From CAWFGS01 sp963815535 (GTDB taxonomy: Bacteria > Pseudomonadota > Alphaproteobacteria > Sphingomonadales > Sphingomonadaceae), in contig CAWFGS010000003.1 in assembly GCA_963815535.1 (NCBI GenBank), positions 248,001 through 312,000 on the forward strand: a DNA stretch of 64,000 bases. Reading direction: 5' to 3'. A program made the position numbers and the translations under genes. Below, piece after piece: positions 60,933-64,000 of this stretch (positions within the stretch are counted from its first letter, which is position 1; each line of letters begins with the position of its first letter). The notes below the pieces were generated by a model. That model saw only the letters and a program-made list of their open reading frames with translations. It ran no database searches and was not told the DNA's origin.

Positions 60933-61814
60933 ATGGGCATCATGAAATCAGGCAAGCTGGCACTCGTGGCTCTGGCACTGACCGCCAGCCCGTTGAGCGC
61001 GCAGGACGAACCCGATCCACTCGCCGGGATGGACGATGCCCTCATCGCCATGCAGGATGCGTTCGCAGCCGATCCCCTGACGCCGGAACAGGAGGCGCGC
61101 CTGCCGCTGGCCGCGCAAGCCGTTGCGAGCATCATTCCCGACGGGACATACGAACGCATGATGCGCGAGACGATGGGCGGCGCGATCGAGAATATGATCG
61201 GCGCTCTTGCAGGCGACACGATGTCGGCCATCGAACTGGCAACCGTAACGGGCGTGGACGCCGACACATTGCGCGAACTGGATCGGACGAGCCTCGCTGC
61301 GATTTCGCAGACGATCGATCCCAACTATCGCGAACGCACGACGCAGGCCGTGCGCTATATGACGGACGAGTTGGCGAAATTGTACGGCGAGATGGAACCC
61401 GGCATCCGTACCGGCCTCTCGCGCGCCTATGCGGTGCGGTTCACACGGGCGCAGCTGATGGACATTAACGCCTTCTTCGCCACCGAAACGGGCGCGGCCT
61501 ATGCCAATGAATCGATGATGATCTTCGTCGATCCGCAAACCATGTCCAGCATGATGGAAGGGATGCCGATGCTGATGGAACGTATGCCGGAAATTATGAA
61601 CGGGATGGCAACCGCCACCGCCGATCTGCCGGCGGAAAAGACCTTCGACACACTGACGCCCGCCGAACGCGCGCGCATCGCCGGGGCGTTGGGCCTGACC
61701 GTGCCTGACTTGCAGGAAAGTATGGAAGCTGCCCAAGAATCGATGGCGGATCTGCCCATCGTCCTCGACGACGCGATGCAGGATGCCGACCGCGTCGAGG
61801 ACACCGCCGAGTAA
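60933..61814 (+). CDS. DUF2059 domain secreted protein
   Basis: This intact 293-residue protein has a signal peptide (KSGKLALVALALTASPLSAQ, cleavage after SAQ likely). A helical domain follows whose YAVRFTRAQLMDINAFFATETGAAY stretch is the DUF2059 signature. Methionine-rich segments and an acidic C-terminus follow. Function unknown; probably periplasmic. Starts at 60933 or 60942 are equally possible. It stands alone between pgm and the helicase. Confidence 0.82.
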   Translation: MGIMKSGKLALVALALTASPLSAQDEPDPLAGMDDALIAMQDAFAADPLTPEQEARLPLAAQAVASIIPDGTYERMMRETMGGAIENMIGALAGDTMSAIELATVTGVDADTLRELDRTSLAAISQTIDPNYRERTTQAVRYMTDELAKLYGEMEPGIRTGLSRAYAVRFTRAQLMDINAFFATETGAAYANESMMIFVDPQTMSSMMEGMPMLMERMPEIMNGMATATADLPAEKTFDTLTPAERARIAGALGLTVPDLQESMEAAQESMADLPIVLDDAMQDADRVEDTAE

Positions 61815-61864
61815 TTGCCTTTTGACGTGGTCGCTTTATCGATGCCGCGCCCTACATAGGGACA

Positions 61865-64000
61865 ATGCCCGCCGCCCCCGCTCCTTCCACCGTTCCGCCT
61901 GAGATAGCAGCGTGGTTCGCCGGGCGGGACTGGCGGATCAGGCGGCATCAAACCGAAATGCTGGCCGCCAGCGATGCCGGGCGACATGCCATGCTGGTGG
62001 CCGATACGGGCGCAGGCAAGACGCTGGCGGGGTTTCTGCCCACTCTGGCGGCATTCTGCCCGTCGCGGCTGGATGGCGGCAAGGCGCCCGATACGCTCCA
62101 CACCCTTTACGTTTCGCCGCTCAAGGCGCTGGCGCACGATGTGCAGCGCAATCTGGTCATCCCGGTGGAAGATATGGGCCTGCCCATGCGGATCGAAACG
62201 CGTAGCGGCGATACCCCGTCCGACCGCAAGCGTCGCCAGCGCACGAAGCCGCCGCATGTGCTGATGACGACACCGGAATCGCTGTCGCTGCTGCTGTCCT
62301 ATCCCGACAGTATCGACCTGTTCGCCGGGCTGAAACGGATCGTCATCGACGAGGTGCACGCCTTCGCCACCGGCAAGCGCGGCGATCTGCTGGCGCTGGC
62401 ATTGTCCCGGTTGCAGGCGATCGCCCCCGATTTGCAGCGCGCCGCCCTGTCCGCCACGGTCGCACGCCCGGCGGCGTTTCAGGAATGGCTTGCGCCGTGG
62501 GGCGATGTGGACAGCGTTGCTCTGGTCGAGGGGGAGGATGGCGCGCCCGCCGATGTCGAAATCCTGCTGCCGGAAGAGGAACGCGTGCCCTGGGGCGGCC
62601 ATGCGGCGACCTGGGCGATCCCGCAACTATACGAACGGATCAAAGCGAATCGAACGACTTTGGTGTTCACCAACACGCGGTTTCTGGCCGAATATATCTT
62701 CCAGCATCTGTGGGATGCGAACGAGGACAATCTGCCGATCGGCATTCATCACGGATCGCTGTCGCGCGAGGCGCGGCGCAAGGTGGAAGGGGCAATGGCG
62801 CGCGGCGAACTGCGTGCGTTGGTGGCGACGGCCAGCCTCGATCTGGGGGTCGATTGGGGCGATATCGACTGTGTCGTGCAAATGGGCGCGCCCAAGGGAT
62901 CGAGCCGCCTGTTGCAGCGCATCGGCCGCGCCAACCACCGGCTCGATCAGCGCAGCCGGGCTTTGCTGGTGCCGGGCAACCGGTTCGAATTTCTGGAAGC
63001 CATCGCGGCGAAGGAAGCGGTGGATGCGGGCCAGCGCGATGGGGAGGATTTCCGCAATGGCGGGCTGGACGTGCTGGCCCAGCATATCATGGGCTGTGCC
63101 TGCGCCGCGCCGTTTCGCGAGGACGCCATGCTGGCGGAAATCCGTTCCACTCTGTCCTACGCATGGGTGGACGATACGGCTTTCGCGCGCGTCCTGGAAT
63201 TCGTTGCGACCGGGGGATATTCCCTGCGCGCTTACGATCGGTTCAAGCGGATCACGCGCGATGTGGATGCAGGCGGCGTTGCAACCTGGCGGCTGACCCA
63301 TCCGCAGCTGGCGGCCAAGCACCGTTTGAACGCCGGAATCATCATCGATTCCGAAATGCTGAACGTGCGGTTCCGTAATGGCCGATCGCTGGGGAAGGTG
63401 GAGGAACGCTTTGCCGCGGCACTGTCGCCGGGCGATACGTTCTCTTTTGCCGGGACCAGTCTGGAAGTCGAACAGCTGAAGGATATGGAGGTGGTCGTGC
63501 GCGCGACCACCAGGGCGGCGATGATCCCATCCTATGGCGGAACGCGATTGTCGCTGACCACCCATTTGGCGGAGCGGGTGCGCGAAATGCTGGTCGATCG
63601 CGGCGGCTGGGCGCGCTTCCCCGACGATGTGCGCGAATGGCTGGAAATGCAGGACTGGCGCAGCCGATTGCCCGGCCCGGACGAATTGCTGGTGGAAAGT
63701 TTCCCGCACGGCAAACGGCAGTTTACCGTCTATTACACCTATATCGGGTGGAACGGCAATCAGTCGCTGGGGATGCTGATCACCAAACGGATGGAGGATC
63801 GCGGGTTGCAGCCGTTGGGCTTCAACGCGAACGATTACTGTCTGGCGGTGTGGTCGTTGAAACCGGTGACCGATCCGGGGCCGCTGCTGTCGCCGGATAT
63901 TCTGCAGGACGAATTCGTCGACTGGGTGCAGGATTCCCATCTGTTGCGCCGCGCCTTCCGGGAAGTCGCCGTGATCGGCGGGCTGGTGGATCGCCAGCAG
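61865..64000 (+). CDS. Ligase-associated DNA damage response DEXH-box helicase (N-terminal ~712 residues)
   Basis: This is an Lhr-like superfamily 2 helicase, intact but cut by the right window edge. The order is WRIRRHQTEML (Q-motif-like), Walker A ADTGAGKTLAG, YVSPLKALAHDVQ, TTPESLSLLLSYP, the DEXH box VIDEVHAFA, LSATV, FTNTRFLAEYIFQ, ATASLDLGVDWGDID and QRIGRANH. A C-terminal DEAD/DEAH-associated domain follows. In bacteria this type sits with an ATP-dependent DNA ligase, an exonuclease and a phosphoesterase (PdeM), expected just right of the window. Confidence 0.92.
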   Translation, partial: MPAAPAPSTVPPEIAAWFAGRDWRIRRHQTEMLAASDAGRHAMLVADTGAGKTLAGFLPTLAAFCPSRLDGGKAPDTLHTLYVSPLKALAHDVQRNLVIPVEDMGLPMRIETRSGDTPSDRKRRQRTKPPHVLMTTPESLSLLLSYPDSIDLFAGLKRIVIDEVHAFATGKRGDLLALALSRLQAIAPDLQRAALSATVARPAAFQEWLAPWGDVDSVALVEGEDGAPADVEILLPEEERVPWGGHAATWAIPQLYERIKANRTTLVFTNTRFLAEYIFQHLWDANEDNLPIGIHHGSLSREARRKVEGAMARGELRALVATASLDLGVDWGDIDCVVQMGAPKGSSRLLQRIGRANHRLDQRSRALLVPGNRFEFLEAIAAKEAVDAGQRDGEDFRNGGLDVLAQHIMGCACAAPFREDAMLAEIRSTLSYAWVDDTAFARVLEFVATGGYSLRAYDRFKRITRDVDAGGVATWRLTHPQLAAKHRLNAGIIIDSEMLNVRFRNGRSLGKVEERFAAALSPGDTFSFAGTSLEVEQLKDMEVVVRATTRAAMIPSYGGTRLSLTTHLAERVREMLVDRGGWARFPDDVREWLEMQDWRSRLPGPDELLVESFPHGKRQFTVYYTYIGWNGNQSLGMLITKRMEDRGLQPLGFNANDYCLAVWSLKPVTDPGPLLSPDILQDEFVDWVQDSHLLRRAFREVAVIGGLVDRQQ

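Noticed and set aside
62627..63940. Antisense open frame (437 codons) over the helicase
   Set aside because: The plus strand is open from 61865 to the window end with all helicase motifs; the antisense product looks like none.

Overview
The window looks like a chromosomal segment of an alphaproteobacterium of the order Sphingomonadales, probably Erythrobacteraceae or close to it. The evidence is GC-rich coding sequence, a SciP (CtrA inhibitor) homologue, a MipZ division-plane ATPase, an alphaproteobacterial DUF3035 lipoprotein, bc1-complex genes in petABC order, and many sphingomonad-type housekeeping genes. I see no phage, transposase, CRISPR array or rRNA. There are two tRNAs, Thr(GGT) and Gly(TCC).

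Layout. 0-2 kb: dienelactone hydrolase end and a membrane-anchored glutamate-synthase-like protein. 2-7.1 kb: nucleotide-sugar genes (wecB, wecC, a TviB/WbpO-type dehydrogenase, a UDP-glucuronate-epimerase-like gene) with a 150-bp palindromic repeat between wecB and wecC. 7.13 kb: a near-consensus parS (ParB-binding) site. 7.1-17.5 kb: fabI, BrkB family, DnaJ family, pdxH, cation efflux, PhzF, serine hydrolase, sterol desaturase family, mnmA, sciP, GlsB family. 17.6-23.8 kb: a tripartite-type RND efflux adaptor and permease, then a DUF445 protein. 23.8-29.8 kb: TonB-domain protein, etfBA, sucC, cysQ-like, OmpA family. 30-39.3 kb: CNNM-type protein, then a leftward block gpmA-purE-purK-folA-ribF-ileS-lspA-DUF3035 joined by 4-20-base overlaps. 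39.4-48.6 kb: tRNA-Thr, two PH-domain membrane proteins, acyl-CoA dehydrogenase, GNAT, threonine aldolase, EamA transporter, SDR, pepN. 48.6-55.7 kb: pgeF, petABC, apt, CPA antiporter, OmpA lipoprotein. 55.8-64 kb: tRNA-Gly, class II photolyase, panC, mipZ, J-domain protein, pgm, DUF2059 protein, and the start of a ligase-associated DEXH helicase running off the right edge.

The dominant oddity is technical. Between about 2.2 and 53 kb, most genes, including essential ones (ileS, sucC, ribF, lspA, petABC), carry single-base insertions, fewer single-base deletions and two in-frame TAG codons. Restoring one base at each site rebuilds the conserved family sequence. Everything from 53.1 kb to the end is frame-intact. 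I read this as uncorrected sequencing error and give full gene spans with approximate frame-change positions.

The most interesting biology is a 120-bp palindromic repeat inserted in frame inside ileS, which would add about 40 residues to isoleucyl-tRNA synthetase, much like Rickettsia palindromic elements. Next are the parS site in the same window as mipZ and sciP, the wecB-wecC palindrome, an RND permease with extra membrane segments, paired inverted repeats ahead of the efflux operon, and a tandem duplication of the tRNA-Gly 3' end.
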